DNA of 64,000 nt from Flavobacterium psychroterrae (GTDB lineage Bacteria; Bacteroidota; Bacteroidia; Flavobacteriales; Flavobacteriaceae): contig NZ_JAGYVZ010000001.1 in assembly GCF_018380615.1 (NCBI RefSeq), positions 1 through 64,000 of the forward strand, written 5' to 3'. The notes under the pieces are model-generated. The model had not been told where the DNA came from. It searched no databases and saw only the letters and a list, made by a program, of their open reading frames with translations. Every line of letters starts with the position of its first letter. Position 1 is the stretch's first letter. The position numbers and the translations under genes were made by a program. Positions 9,118 through 19,183 of this stretch are shown here, piece after piece.

Positions 9118-11685
9118 TTAATTTTCTACATGAATTCCCCTATTTCTTAATTCATTTGCCAAAGTCTCATCTTCATCATAAAACAATTCTACTTTTGTAA
9201 TATTCTTAAAATTGACAAAGTCGTCTGATGATTTTATATTAAATACATCATCTTCTCCGTCCCAAAAGCGGTATAATTCTCCATAAATATCGTCACCGCC
9301 ATCCTGAATAATTTCTGTAATTTGTTCTGCAAACTTTAAATCAATTTCTAAATTCTCAAAATAGGCTGTTACTTCCGGAATAAAATCGTAACCTTCCTTC
9401 TCTATATCAATATCTCGTTTGTCATATAAATCAATAAACTCATAAAGATCAAACTTTGGAGTAATTAATTCTTTTTCATACATCAAAATCTGTATTATGG
9501 CGAGTTTAAAATTAAAATCCTTAAACGTTATCTTTTCTCCTTCAATTTTTTGAAAAGCATATTTATCTGATTTCTCTTTTGCTGTCACCACTACTTCAGT
9601 TTCGTCATCAGTTTCAATGCTAAATTTTGCCAGAAATTCATTTAGTTGCTTTTGATATTTCTGTTTGGCATCTGTTAAAATTTTTATTGATTTTTTTTGT
9701 GAAATAGGTTCCAGATCAAAATTTCTTTTAACCCATTCCAGATATTCATTTCTATAAAGCGGTTCTTGATCTTCATCTAAATCATAAAAACTTACTTCAT
9801 CATAATCAACACTAATCTCTGTGCCTAAAGTAAGTAAATGAATTAGTTGCTGCGTGTTTTCTGCTACTATATAAACTCCCCCTTCATCTCCAAAAACTAC
9901 TATTGGACATTTATTTAAATCATTATCAATCAACCAATAGGCATAAGTACTTCCGCTTCCGTTTGCAGATGCGAATTCGATAAAACTATTGTAAAAAGCT
10001 TCATCATCAGAATACGATTTTAAACCCGTTTTATCTATTGAATTCAAAGAGAAACATTCTGATAAATTTTCTGCACCATATATATGTTCAATCTCATACA
10101 ATTTTTTCAAATCAGCCGGTATTTCATGATTACCAAACTGAGTTATAAACTCTTCAAAAGTTAATCTGTTAGCAATATCTTCATCAAATCCTTCAACTTC
10201 GTTTACAATTTTTTTCCATATTTCCTTATAAAATTCGACGACATCAATAGGACTATCTATCTTTATGTGTCTAAATTCATCTGTTTCTTTTTCCAGATAT
10301 AAGACAAAAGGTGAATCATCAATAATTTTAAAAAACAACGTATAATCAGGATGAGAAACATAAATACTATTGCCTGTTTCATTACCATCAGAATCTATTG
10401 CAATTTTATTAATAGAAATTTCAGCATTTCCTATTTCAAAATTAATACCGTCGGTTTCACTATTTTGCACGATTTGAGAATCAATAACTTTTTTCAAATC
10501 AATCAGGTTTAAACCGTGTCCGTTTGTATTACTGTTTTCGCTATTATTATCAGAAATAAGACTCGCCTTAAGAATCTCAAAAGTTTCAAAAACGGCGTAT
10601 TTTACTGCACAAAAAACTACTCCGGCAGCTTTTTCACTTTCATAAAACTGATATTTTGGATTTCCGTCTTCTGCAAGATATTCCAATACAACTGTAATTT
10701 CGTCTGTATCGATGCAAAATAACGCACGCATTCTAAGATCAAAATTTACTAATTCCTGATTTATTTCGCTGTAAAGCTTTTCTTCGTGTGTAAAAGATTG
10801 AAATGAATATTTACAGTTATCATCTTCAATAAATAAAAAACCATCCTTTTTTACATTTTCTGTATTTGATAAAAAAGAAATCATCTTTATAAATTGAGTA
10901 CAAAAATGAGCATATTCATATTGCTCTTTTTTATTGGTATCAATAAGAGAAACTCCCGCCATAAAATCCTCGTAATAGTTACTATTAAATACATCTTTAT
11001 TATAATCAGATGAATATTCAATATAACCGTCTTTTACTATATCAGATAATTTATGACTTGAAGGCATGAAATTTTCTAACGTTTTATTAGTACCTTCCTT
11101 ATCAGAAACTTTATATAAAATCGATATTTCAGGACGCTGTTTGCTGATAAGTGCCTTAACAGTAATGAAATTTTCAAAATGCATTGGCATATCGTCACTA
11201 TAAACAAGGGTTGCGCTGGTTTGGCCTTTTACAAAAAGTTCACCATGATTGTAATTTCCTATAAGGGAATCACATTGCAAACCGTTACCTATATAATGTA
11301 CGTTCCCAAATAAGGTAATATTAGGAGCGGTAATTTTACCAATTACAATTAATGCAGGTGAATTATCCGTGTCGTATGAACTAATTACTTTTTGAACAGT
11401 TAGGTTTCTTTTAAAGATAAATCCTAAAATAAAGACATCGGGATATTCTTCAGTATTATAATCCATCAAAAATGTGTCCGTATGCACATCATCTTCTGCC
11501 ATTAAAAAACAAGGATTGTCCTGAAAATCTGGAAAACGCCAAGTGTTTTCAAAGACATCATATATTTTTTCGTCATTGAAATCAGTCAGATCTCTAATAA
11601 TTTCATGAGCCTGATCTCTATTTATAACTTGAAAAGTGACTCCACTAAATTGCATGGTTTTAAACGGACTTGTTTCTTCTTTCAT
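9118..11685 (-). CDS. Large acidic cytoplasmic protein with SUKH (SMI1/KNR4)-like region
   Basis: 855 residues, strongly acidic, without signal peptide or membrane segment. Residues about 110-165 have short repeated beta strands (ALIVIGKITAPNITLFGNV, LIGNYNHGELFVKGQT), resembling a small beta-helix. Residues about 505-665 look like a SMI1/KNR4 (SUKH) fold: IPADLKKLYEIEH, then GSGSTYAYWLID, then CPIVVFGDEGGVYIVAENTQ. SUKH proteins are best known as immunity proteins against contact-dependent toxins, but they also occur in other roles. No toxin gene is adjacent. It forms a likely operon with the membrane zinc-ribbon protein upstream and the small secreted protein downstream. The SUKH call is from pattern memory; the rest of the chain is unassigned. 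Confidence 0.7.
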   Translation of the reverse strand: MKEETSPFKTMQFSGVTFQVINRDQAHEIIRDLTDFNDEKIYDVFENTWRFPDFQDNPCFLMAEDDVHTDTFLMDYNTEEYPDVFILGFIFKRNLTVQKVISSYDTDNSPALIVIGKITAPNITLFGNVHYIGNGLQCDSLIGNYNHGELFVKGQTSATLVYSDDMPMHFENFITVKALISKQRPEISILYKVSDKEGTNKTLENFMPSSHKLSDIVKDGYIEYSSDYNKDVFNSNYYEDFMAGVSLIDTNKKEQYEYAHFCTQFIKMISFLSNTENVKKDGFLFIEDDNCKYSFQSFTHEEKLYSEINQELVNFDLRMRALFCIDTDEITVVLEYLAEDGNPKYQFYESEKAAGVVFCAVKYAVFETFEILKASLISDNNSENSNTNGHGLNLIDLKKVIDSQIVQNSETDGINFEIGNAEISINKIAIDSDGNETGNSIYVSHPDYTLFFKIIDDSPFVLYLEKETDEFRHIKIDSPIDVVEFYKEIWKKIVNEVEGFDEDIANRLTFEEFITQFGNHEIPADLKKLYEIEHIYGAENLSECFSLNSIDKTGLKSYSDDEAFYNSFIEFASANGSGSTYAYWLIDNDLNKCPIVVFGDEGGVYIVAENTQQLIHLLTLGTEISVDYDEVSFYDLDEDQEPLYRNEYLEWVKRNFDLEPISQKKSIKILTDAKQKYQKQLNEFLAKFSIETDDETEVVVTAKEKSDKYAFQKIEGEKITFKDFNFKLAIIQILMYEKELITPKFDLYEFIDLYDKRDIDIEKEGYDFIPEVTAYFENLEIDLKFAEQITEIIQDGGDDIYGELYRFWDGEDDVFNIKSSDDFVNFKNITKVELFYDEDETLANELRNRGIHVEN

Positions 11686-11746
11686 TGTTTCTTAAAATTA
11701 TTCCGATATTCTATCTAAAAAAATTGGTTTAAAATAAATACTCCGT

Positions 11747-12523
11747 TTATTTTTTACGTTCTATCGTTTCAAAATCCAGGTTCATTTCACATTTGCTGTT
11801 GAGTACCTGACCTAAATATATTGGATATTCTTTATTATTTTTATCCTTATTATACATAAATATATCACCATAATTGGTCTTTTGTAATATCGAAAATGTC
11901 TTTACTTTATATTCCTTACTTTCAAATGCGCCAGCTTCTGATGAAAGTTTATCCCATTCATCCTTAGAAAAACTCATTGGGATTTTTACTTTGCTTTTAA
12001 CTACATATAAGGTATCACCATTAATACGAAGTAATTTCACCAGCACACCATCAGAAATACCATTTTCAAACCAGGTTGCTTTGTAAATATCTCCTGCCTG
12101 AGGATGCATCAATAGCTCAGCATATTCTTTGGCTTTTTCTTTGGTATTACTTTTATTGATGGAGCTTATTCCCATAAATAGTAAAACTATAATAGGTAAA
12201 ACAAAACACAATGACCAGGGATAAAGTAGTTGCCATAAGGTTCTTTTATGCTTTCGGATATCCTTTATAGCCACAGCAACATTATCAGAATATTTTCTTT
12301 TTGAAAATATCGAAGTATCTATTTTTTTAATAACATTACCGCAGTTGGTACAAACAGCACCTGTTTTTCTGCCCATTCCTAAAATAGGGATTCCCATTGC
12401 AATGTACCTCATATACAAGGTTAATTCTATGTCATCTTTTTTGCCGCATTCCGGACAAACTTCATTAACAATTAGCTTTGACGTTAATGGTTTTGTTACA
12501 ATTTGATAAATAAAAACAATCAT
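11747..12523 (-). CDS. Zinc-ribbon membrane protein, unknown function
   Basis: 258 residues. Near the N-terminus are two Cys pairs, VCPECGKKD and AVCTNCGNV, forming a four-Cys zinc ribbon. A single strong membrane helix follows (about residues 95-120, LLYPWSLCFVLPIIVLLFMG), then a C-terminal domain of about 135 residues that may lie outside the membrane. The C-terminal part contains IYKATWFENGISDGVLVKLL, a beta-rich unit I do not recognise. It is first in a minus-strand cluster with the SUKH-like gene, 61 bases away. A TATTTTTG element at 12585-12592 on the minus strand could be its -7 box, but I see no TTG at the right distance. Confidence 0.65.
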   Translation of the reverse strand: MIVFIYQIVTKPLTSKLIVNEVCPECGKKDDIELTLYMRYIAMGIPILGMGRKTGAVCTNCGNVIKKIDTSIFSKRKYSDNVAVAIKDIRKHKRTLWQLLYPWSLCFVLPIIVLLFMGISSINKSNTKEKAKEYAELLMHPQAGDIYKATWFENGISDGVLVKLLRINGDTLYVVKSKVKIPMSFSKDEWDKLSSEAGAFESKEYKVKTFSILQKTNYGDIFMYNKDKNNKEYPIYLGQVLNSKCEMNLDFETIERKK

Positions 12524-13185
12524 TTAATACTGGTATTTTTTAATGGTTAAAGGTGTGAAGAAGTGCTAAAATGCTACTGCCAAACAAAAATAAGCTATTT
12601 GTTTAGTAATAAAAAGAGAGATAAGCAGCTCATATTTTATAACTATTGACAATAATTAAGCAGTTATTCCCGCTTCATCAACGCATATAGTCCTTTACAA
12701 CAATTATAAGAAGAAATAAACTGACGAAAATAAAAATTCCTGTAGATACTTAATATATACCAAATGAAAAACAGCTATCTATTTTATAATGTTTGTGGGC
12801 TTAATCTCTTTAAAAGCTAAAATTTTTTACTCCTATAATTAAGTCGAAATAAGTTCTGTTTTTAACTGTAAAATATTAATTACGAATATTAAGCAGGATA
12901 AAGCATACAAAAATCACCTGTTATAAAATGCTTTTTATAAGCTTAATCGTTTTTTTAATTTAAAAGAAAGTAAAATGAGTAAAAATTTTATTTTACATTT
13001 TCTTGCATTATCCGCATTATTAGCATTTTAAGTCAATGAAAAAAGTAATAAATTCAAAAAACTCATATTGAAATAGATAAAATCATTTTAATCCCAACAA
13101 TAATACATTTTGTTAATGTTGTGTTAACATTATACAGTTAATTTGTTATAATTTTGCCAAAAACAATAAACCAATAACACTAAAA
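12524..13185. other. Intergenic region with a -7 element and an 18-codon signal-like peptide
   Basis: About 660 AT-rich bases between divergent genes. On the plus strand a TAATTTTG box at 13149-13156 lies 30 bases before the receptor ATG and is a likely -7 element, without a matching TTG. At 12975-13031 an ATG opens an 18-codon frame, MSKNFILHFLALSALLAF, that reads like a signal peptide cut off by a stop. It may be the remnant of a secreted protein or chance. Confidence 0.4.
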
Positions 13186-16100
13186 ATGAAGAAAATTATT
13201 TTTATTATGATTGTCTTTCTATCAGCCTTAGGTCATGCTCAAGTTACGAGTTCGGCAATGTCAGGAACTGTTAGAGCAAGTAAAGGAGAAGCGCTTCCGG
13301 GAGCAACTGTTGAAATAGTTCACAAGCCAACTGGAACAAAATACTTTTCTACTACAGATTTTGACGGAGGATACGCTGTTCAGGGTTTAAGACCTGGTGG
13401 ACCGTATACAGTTAAAGTAACTTACATAGGTTACAAAACAACTGAAATTACCGACATTAATGTTGGTTTAGGAAACAACTTAACTGTAAACGTTAAGATT
13501 GATGAAGAACAAAATGCGCTACAGGAAGTTGTAGTTTCAACAAAATCAAAAGGGAATTTCAATAAAGGAAGAACTGGTGCTTCGCAACAGTTTTCAAATA
13601 GAGAGATTGTTGCAGTTCCTGTTTTAGGAGCTCGTTCAATTAACTCTGTTACAAAATATAATGCCAATGCTGGTGCCAACGGAACATTTGGTGGTCAGGA
13701 TTCAAGATTAAACAACTTTACAATTGACGGTTCTGTATTTAATAACGGATTTGGTCTTGGATCAGATTCACAAGCCGGAGGTAGAACTGGTTCTACTGCA
13801 ATTTCATTAGATGCAATCGAACAATTACAGGTAAATATTGCTCCTTATGATATTCGTCAATCCGGATTTTTAGGATCAGGTATCAACGCTGTAACAAGAA
13901 GTGGAACAAATGAATTTGAAGGATCTGTTTATACTTCTACAAGAAGCAATAAAAAAGATTTTATTGGTACACATGCTGGTGATGTAACAATCAAACCAGG
14001 TAAATTTGAAGAAAAAATATTAGGAGCCCGTTTTGGAGCACCAATTATCAAAGATAAATTATTCTTCTTCGGTAACTTTGAAACTATTGACAATACAAGT
14101 CCTGCTACGAACTTTACTTCTACAGGTTCTCCTAATCCAAGCGGTCAGAACTCACTTCCTACTTATACGGAAATGCAGACTCTTTCTAACTTCATGCAGG
14201 AGAAATTTGGTTACACTACAGGTCCATGGGAAAACTATGATTCATCAAAAGAATCAAAAAAATTCTTAGCTAGAATTGACTGGAATATCAACGATAACCA
14301 TAAGCTTACAGCTCGTTACGTATATCACGATTCATCATCTGATCAGTTAACTTCAAACTCAAACTCATTAGGTTTTGGTAATAGAACAAACAGCGGATTA
14401 GCAATGTCTTTTCAAAATAGTGGATACACGATTTTAGATAACACAAGATCTATTGTATTAGAATTAAACAGTAAATTAAGCAATTCATGGTACAATAACT
14501 TCATTGCAGGTTATGACAAACAAATTGAAGACAGAGGTTTAATTGGTGGTGGTTTATTCCCTACAATTGATATCAAACAAGGTGCTGCAACTTATATTTC
14601 AGTTGGTTTAGATCCTTTTACTCAAGGAAACAAACTTTCTTACTCTACGCTACACTTTACTGATAACTTGACTAAAACTATCGGAAAACACTCTTTAGTA
14701 TTTGGTGCGAATTTTGAATATTTCAAATCAAGCAACTTATTCTTCTCAGGTTCAAACGGAGTTTACGTTTTTAACTCTTTAGCTGATTTTTATACTGCTG
14801 CAAATCAGTCAGCAGCAAATGGTGGAGCTCCATCAAGTGTAACACTTACTTCACCTGCTCGTTTCCAGTACAAATATTCTGCTTTACCAGGAGGTGCTGA
14901 ACCAATGCAAATATTAGAATCTAACAAATTAGATTTATATGCTCAGGACGAAATGAAATTAAGCGACAGATTTAAATTAACTGTTGGTTTAAGAGCTTCA
15001 AGAATCTGGTATGCTGATACAGCATTAGAAAATCCTACAGTTACAGCTATGACTTTTGCTGATGGACAAAAATTCAACACTGGTACAATGCCGGATGCAG
15101 CGATTTTATTTGAACCAAGAGTTGGTTTCAACCTTGATTTAAACGGAAATTCTTCAACAATTGTTCGTGGAGGTTCAGGAATATTCACTGGTAGATCTCC
15201 AGGTGTTTATTTATCAAATCAAATTGGAAACAATGGTGTACTTACAGGTGTTGTAGATGTTAGTGGTGCTGCTTTAGTTGCAGGAGGATACGGTTTTACA
15301 CCAAATCCGGCACAATATTTTACTCCGGCTACACCAACAGCTCCGTCAACTTTTGACTTGTCATTTAATGAGAAAAAATTCAAATCTCCTCAGGTTTGGA
15401 AAACTACAATGGCAGTTGACCAAAAACTTCCTTTTGGATTTTCATTTACTGCTGAAGGAATACTTCAAAAGAACATCAATGCTATCAATTACTACAATGC
15501 TAACTTTGATGGTCCTGTTGGAACTTTCGCAGGAGCTGATAACAGACCAAGATATTCCCGTAATGATGCCGGAACACGTGTAAATGATAACGTTTCAAAC
15601 GGTATTGTTTTAGCAAATACTGACGCAGGATATTTTTATTCTACAACTTTTAAATTAGAATATCCTTACCAAAAAGGTCTTTGGGGATCATTCGCCTATA
15701 CACACTCTAACGCTACAGACTTAATGTCTCCGGGATCAGTTGCTTCAGGTTCATGGACAAGTGCAAGATCTGTAAACGGAAATAACAATCTTGAAGTTTC
15801 TAATTCAAACAACAATACACCAAATCGTTTAGTTGGAGTTATTGGTTACAGAATTGAATATGGTAAAGCTCTTGGAGGTGCAACTTCTATCAACTTAGGT
15901 TATATTGGAGAACAAGCAAGTCCATTTACTTACTCTTATAGTGGAGATATGAATGGAGACAGAGTTAATGGTAATGATTTACTTTTTGTACCAAATAAGG
16001 CATCAGATCTTACCTTTGCTCCTCTTACAGTAGTAAGTTCTCCTGTAGGTGGCCCGGTAACTACAAAAATTTATACACAAGATGAACAAAGAGCTGCATT

Positions 16101-16503
16101 TGATGCTTATATTGATCAGGATAAATATCTTCGTACAAGAAGAGGGCAATACGTTCAAAGAAATGAGTCTACTTTACCAATGTTACACAGATTAGATTTA
16201 TCTGTTACTCAGGATATATATATCAAAATCAAAGGTAAAAAGAACAGTTTTCAATTTAGAGCTGATATCCTGAACTTTACAAACATGCTTAATAAAGATT
16301 GGGGAATTTCACAAAGAGCTACTAATCCAAACGTATTAGCATTCTCTTCTGCTTCAGCTGGTAACGTGCCAATTTATCAAATTGCTACACAAACAGATCC
16401 TGATGGAACAAGATATTTGATTAAAAATACTTACCAAAAAAACTCATCAACATTTGATGTTTGGCAAGCGCAATTTACTCTTAGATATACTTTTGGTAAC
16501 TAA
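13186..16503 (+). CDS. Oar-like TonB-dependent outer-membrane receptor
   Basis: 1105 residues. A signal peptide ends near GHAQ. A carboxypeptidase-regulatory-like beta domain follows (about 25-110), containing GEALPGATVEIVHKPTGTKY and GPYTVKVTYIGY. Next comes a plug-like segment with NNFTIDGSVFNNGFGLGSDS and EQLQVNIAPYDIRQSGFLG, then a long beta-barrel ending FTLRYTFGN. This order matches the Oar/OmpA-related TonB-dependent receptors of Bacteroidota and myxobacteria. The substrate cannot be read from sequence. No SusD partner is adjacent, so a SusCD glycan system is unlikely. A strong terminator follows directly, so the gene appears monocistronic. Confidence 0.9.
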   Translation: MKKIIFIMIVFLSALGHAQVTSSAMSGTVRASKGEALPGATVEIVHKPTGTKYFSTTDFDGGYAVQGLRPGGPYTVKVTYIGYKTTEITDINVGLGNNLTVNVKIDEEQNALQEVVVSTKSKGNFNKGRTGASQQFSNREIVAVPVLGARSINSVTKYNANAGANGTFGGQDSRLNNFTIDGSVFNNGFGLGSDSQAGGRTGSTAISLDAIEQLQVNIAPYDIRQSGFLGSGINAVTRSGTNEFEGSVYTSTRSNKKDFIGTHAGDVTIKPGKFEEKILGARFGAPIIKDKLFFFGNFETIDNTSPATNFTSTGSPNPSGQNSLPTYTEMQTLSNFMQEKFGYTTGPWENYDSSKESKKFLARIDWNINDNHKLTARYVYHDSSSDQLTSNSNSLGFGNRTNSGLAMSFQNSGYTILDNTRSIVLELNSKLSNSWYNNFIAGYDKQIEDRGLIGGGLFPTIDIKQGAATYISVGLDPFTQGNKLSYSTLHFTDNLTKTIGKHSLVFGANFEYFKSSNLFFSGSNGVYVFNSLADFYTAANQSAANGGAPSSVTLTSPARFQYKYSALPGGAEPMQILESNKLDLYAQDEMKLSDRFKLTVGLRASRIWYADTALENPTVTAMTFADGQKFNTGTMPDAAILFEPRVGFNLDLNGNSSTIVRGGSGIFTGRSPGVYLSNQIGNNGVLTGVVDVSGAALVAGGYGFTPNPAQYFTPATPTAPSTFDLSFNEKKFKSPQVWKTTMAVDQKLPFGFSFTAEGILQKNINAINYYNANFDGPVGTFAGADNRPRYSRNDAGTRVNDNVSNGIVLANTDAGYFYSTTFKLEYPYQKGLWGSFAYTHSNATDLMSPGSVASGSWTSARSVNGNNNLEVSNSNNNTPNRLVGVIGYRIEYGKALGGATSINLGYIGEQASPFTYSYSGDMNGDRVNGNDLLFVPNKASDLTFAPLTVVSSPVGGPVTTKIYTQDEQRAAFDAYIDQDKYLRTRRGQYVQRNESTLPMLHRLDLSVTQDIYIKIKGKKNSFQFRADILNFTNMLNKDWGISQRATNPNVLAFSSASAGNVPIYQIATQTDPDGTRYLIKNTYQKNSSTFDVWQAQFTLRYTFGN

Positions 16504-16544
16504 TCCTGCCCTTCTTACATCATAAATAAGAATTACAATAATAG

Positions 16545-16575
16545 AAACCGTCTCAAATTTGAGGCGGTTTTTTTA
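16545..16575 (+). terminator. Rho-independent terminator of the Oar-like gene
   Basis: AAACCGTCTCAAA pairs with TTTGAGGCGGTTT (one G-T pair), and the downstream arm runs into a T-tract. It begins about 42 bases after the stop codon. Confidence 0.85.
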
Positions 16576-16619
16576 TTTGGAACAAATCATCTTCAAGAAC
16601 AATTTTACAAAGAAAATGA

Positions 16620-16904
16620 CTTATGAATATACCAGCTGGGTGAAATTAAAAAAAACATGTATTTCGCGCGGATTTGACGGATTCATTATCACGAAGACAC
16701 GGATTTAAACGGATATTTTTTAAATTCCATATAAAAATCTTCGAAAATCTGCGTTTTTGAAAAGCAAATCTGTTTTCTCCGCGTTCTAATTTATAATGTT
16801 TGTATTTTTAACTTAATTGCACCCAACGGGTTTATGAATATATATTTAGTAATTTTATCATCATCAAAATAAATTAAAATATAGATTTAAAATTTTGTTT
16901 TTTA
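16620..16904. repeat. Intergenic region built from degenerate dispersed repeats
   Basis: About 280 bases carry phrases such as AAATCTGCGTTTTTGA and CAAATCTGTTTTCTCCGCG. They recur in diverged form around 50255-50363 (TAAATCTGTTTTATCCGCG), so this is a member of a dispersed non-coding repeat family. CCAACGGGTT lies near 16828, and its reverse complement AACCCGTTGG lies just after the next gene. No gene is seen. Confidence 0.5.
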
Positions 16905-18050
16905 ATGGATCAAATCATCAGCTTTTTTGTTGCAGGAACAACCTTACTGCTTGCATTTTTAATCTTTGCAAATATAAATCAGGTTGATAAGAAGGTTAAT
17001 AAATGGTTTGGTGCATTTATTTTGTGTGTTTTCATCATACAGTTTAATGATTTATTAGAGAAAACGGATTTCATGAAAACCAGAACTTTTACAAATGATT
17101 TTCTTGGAATAACCGATTTTATTGTAGCTCCTATTTTTTATTTGAGTGTCGCCTATTTTGTTCAACCAAACAGGAAATGGCGTTTCACCGATAATCTTCA
17201 TTTTGTACCCGCCTTTATAATGTTATTTCTGTTATTGCTTTCACTCCTTATTGATGCAAAAGAACCGACAAGTACAGATAAAGAAAATGCTCAAATATTC
17301 ATCACCGCATTTAATTTTGTTTTTAGTTTTCAGGTCATTTTATATTGTCTTATGGCTTACAAAGAAATTAATATTTACCAAAAAAAATTGTTTACCTATT
17401 CCTCAAATATAGAATCAATAAACCTGAAATGGCTCAGTCAAGTTGTAATTTGTGTATTGATAATAACGGCACTTTGGTTACTTGATAACATTTTTAAATT
17501 CGCAAAAAACAATATTTATTTTGACAATTTTGCCAGTTTGGTTTATCTGACGGGAATTTTTTACATTGCCTATTATGCCTTAAAACAAAAAGAATTTGTT
17601 CCGATAAATAATCAGGAAAAAACAGCTATTGAAACCATTATTGAAAGTTCAGGTTTTGGAGGAAATCAGAAAAAATTACTTTCTGATGATGATTTGCAAA
17701 AAATGAAATCTAATCTGCTTCAATTAATGAAGGAAAAAAAGCCTTTTTTAGATCCTGAATTAAGTTTGTTCAAACTCGCTTCTCAGTTAGATATTTCGTC
17801 ACATTTAATTTCCTACATCATAAATAAAGGCTTTAGTGAAAATTTCTACCAGTTCATTAATAGATACCGAATTGAAGAAGCCAAAAAAATGATTCAGGAT
17901 CCTAAAATGGAACATTTAAGCTTAATGGGAATTGCCTTTGAAGTTGGTTTTAATTCTAAAACCGTTTTTAATACCACTTTCAAAAAAAGCACCAATCAAA
18001 CACCATCTGAATTTAAAAAAGCATTAATGGCTTCAATACAAAATGATTAA
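16905..18050 (+). CDS. Membrane-anchored AraC-family transcriptional regulator
   Basis: 381 residues. The N-terminal half has about seven hydrophobic helices (roughly residues 5-225), including IISFFVAGTTLLLAFLIF and FIMLFLLLLSLLID. The C-terminal 100 residues are an AraC/XylS DNA-binding domain with LASQLDISSHLISYIIN as the first helix-turn-helix and IAFEVGFNSKTVFNTTFKK as the second. Such 7TM-AraC proteins are common in Bacteroidota and are thought to couple an envelope signal to transcription. The target is unknown. The downstream lipoprotein hydrolase, 176 bases away on the same strand, is the nearest candidate. Confidence 0.85.
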   Translation: MDQIISFFVAGTTLLLAFLIFANINQVDKKVNKWFGAFILCVFIIQFNDLLEKTDFMKTRTFTNDFLGITDFIVAPIFYLSVAYFVQPNRKWRFTDNLHFVPAFIMLFLLLLSLLIDAKEPTSTDKENAQIFITAFNFVFSFQVILYCLMAYKEINIYQKKLFTYSSNIESINLKWLSQVVICVLIITALWLLDNIFKFAKNNIYFDNFASLVYLTGIFYIAYYALKQKEFVPINNQEKTAIETIIESSGFGGNQKKLLSDDDLQKMKSNLLQLMKEKKPFLDPELSLFKLASQLDISSHLISYIINKGFSENFYQFINRYRIEEAKKMIQDPKMEHLSLMGIAFEVGFNSKTVFNTTFKKSTNQTPSEFKKALMASIQND

Positions 18051-18226
18051 CCCGTTGGTTGTAACTAATAAAAGTTCAGTTAAACATAAAGTCCCGATAT
18101 TAAGATTTTATTCTAAAATTAAAATTTTGATTTCTAGTGATTTAAAATAAGTTCGGATTCATAAATCAGAACTTTAGCATGATTTATAATACTAATATTT
18201 GTACCTAATATTATTAAAAAAATAAA

Positions 18227-19117
18227 ATGCTATCGATGATTTTAAATCAAATTTCTAAACCCGTAAATCAAATAATTAAATTCTTATTATTAATTATTAC
18301 TTTTTCAATTATTTCCTGTTCAGATGATACTAAAAAAACGGCTGATGAATATCCCGGAACAATAGTAGATTTAGGAACCCACAAATTGATGACATACTCT
18401 GTATTAAAAAATTCAAAATATTTAGTAGTTTTTGAATCAGGTCATGGAAACGATCATACATCGTGGTACAGCACCGGAAAATCATCAGAGATTTTGACAA
18501 TATCCAATACATTAAATTCTGATGTATTATTATACGATAGAGCCGGTTACGGAAAATCAGAATTTAATACGGAACCCAGAAACATCAATAGATTAACAGC
18601 CGAACTTGAAAAAGTCATCGACAATTTCTCAAACGGAAGAAAAGTAATTCTTGTTGGTCATTCATTAGGCGGCATGATTATTAGGGATTATGCCATAAAA
18701 AATCCTGAAAAAGTGTGCGGTTTATTATTTATTGATGCATCACATGAAAAGTACAATCATCTCACACAAAATCAAGTCGATACATTTTATAATAGTTATA
18801 AAAAAACGTATGGTGCAAATTCCGGCATCGCACAGGAAACACTTCAATTAATTTCCGATTATAATTATATGGCAACATTGCCTAATTTACCCAATGTTCC
18901 GGTTATTGCTGTAACAAGTATGAAAATTGATGCGGAACATAATACAGCAGACAGACAATTATGGTTTGACTCAAAGGAATCCCTTAAAACCGGAGTAACT
19001 GATTTTACTCAAATCACGACCGTAAAATCAGGACATTTTATTCAGCTTGAAGAACCTGAGCTTGTTTTAAATAGTATTAAAGTATTGCTTTCAAAAGCTC
19101 AATTATTAAATCCATAA
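18227..19117 (+). CDS. Alpha/beta-hydrolase lipoprotein
   Basis: 296 residues. The N-terminal hydrophobic segment ends in a lipobox-like SIISC, so the mature protein is probably lipid-anchored. The alpha/beta-hydrolase fold is shown by LLYDRAGYGKSEF after beta-4, the nucleophile elbow VGHSLGGM, and a C-terminal histidine in VKSGHFIQLEEP. The acidic residue is probably in the ASHEK or MKIDAE region. The substrate is unknown; esterase, lactonase or haloperoxidase-like roles are all possible. An ATG three codons downstream would also work as a start. Confidence 0.8.
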   Translation: MLSMILNQISKPVNQIIKFLLLIITFSIISCSDDTKKTADEYPGTIVDLGTHKLMTYSVLKNSKYLVVFESGHGNDHTSWYSTGKSSEILTISNTLNSDVLLYDRAGYGKSEFNTEPRNINRLTAELEKVIDNFSNGRKVILVGHSLGGMIIRDYAIKNPEKVCGLLFIDASHEKYNHLTQNQVDTFYNSYKKTYGANSGIAQETLQLISDYNYMATLPNLPNVPVIAVTSMKIDAEHNTADRQLWFDSKESLKTGVTDFTQITTVKSGHFIQLEEPELVLNSIKVLLSKAQLLNP

Positions 19118-19154
19118 CAAATCTCAGATAATACTATTTTTGGAACTTTTGTCT

Positions 19155-19162
19155 TAAATTTG
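19155..19162 (+). promoter_or_regulatory. Candidate -7 element TAAATTTG for the monooxygenase gene
   Basis: TAAATTTG followed by C fits the Bacteroidota -7 box. It overlaps the TTG that would be the most upstream start of the open frame, so translation must begin downstream, at GTG 19184 or TTG 19193. No TTG at 19-base spacing is present. Confidence 0.5.
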
Positions 19163-19183
19163 CACTTCTTAAATCAAGAGAAA

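Noticed and set aside
16828..18060. CCAACGGGTT and AACCCGTTGG flanking the AraC-type gene as possible mobile-element ends
   Set aside because: Only 10 bases match, no transposase is present, and similar phrases occur in other spacers of the window.
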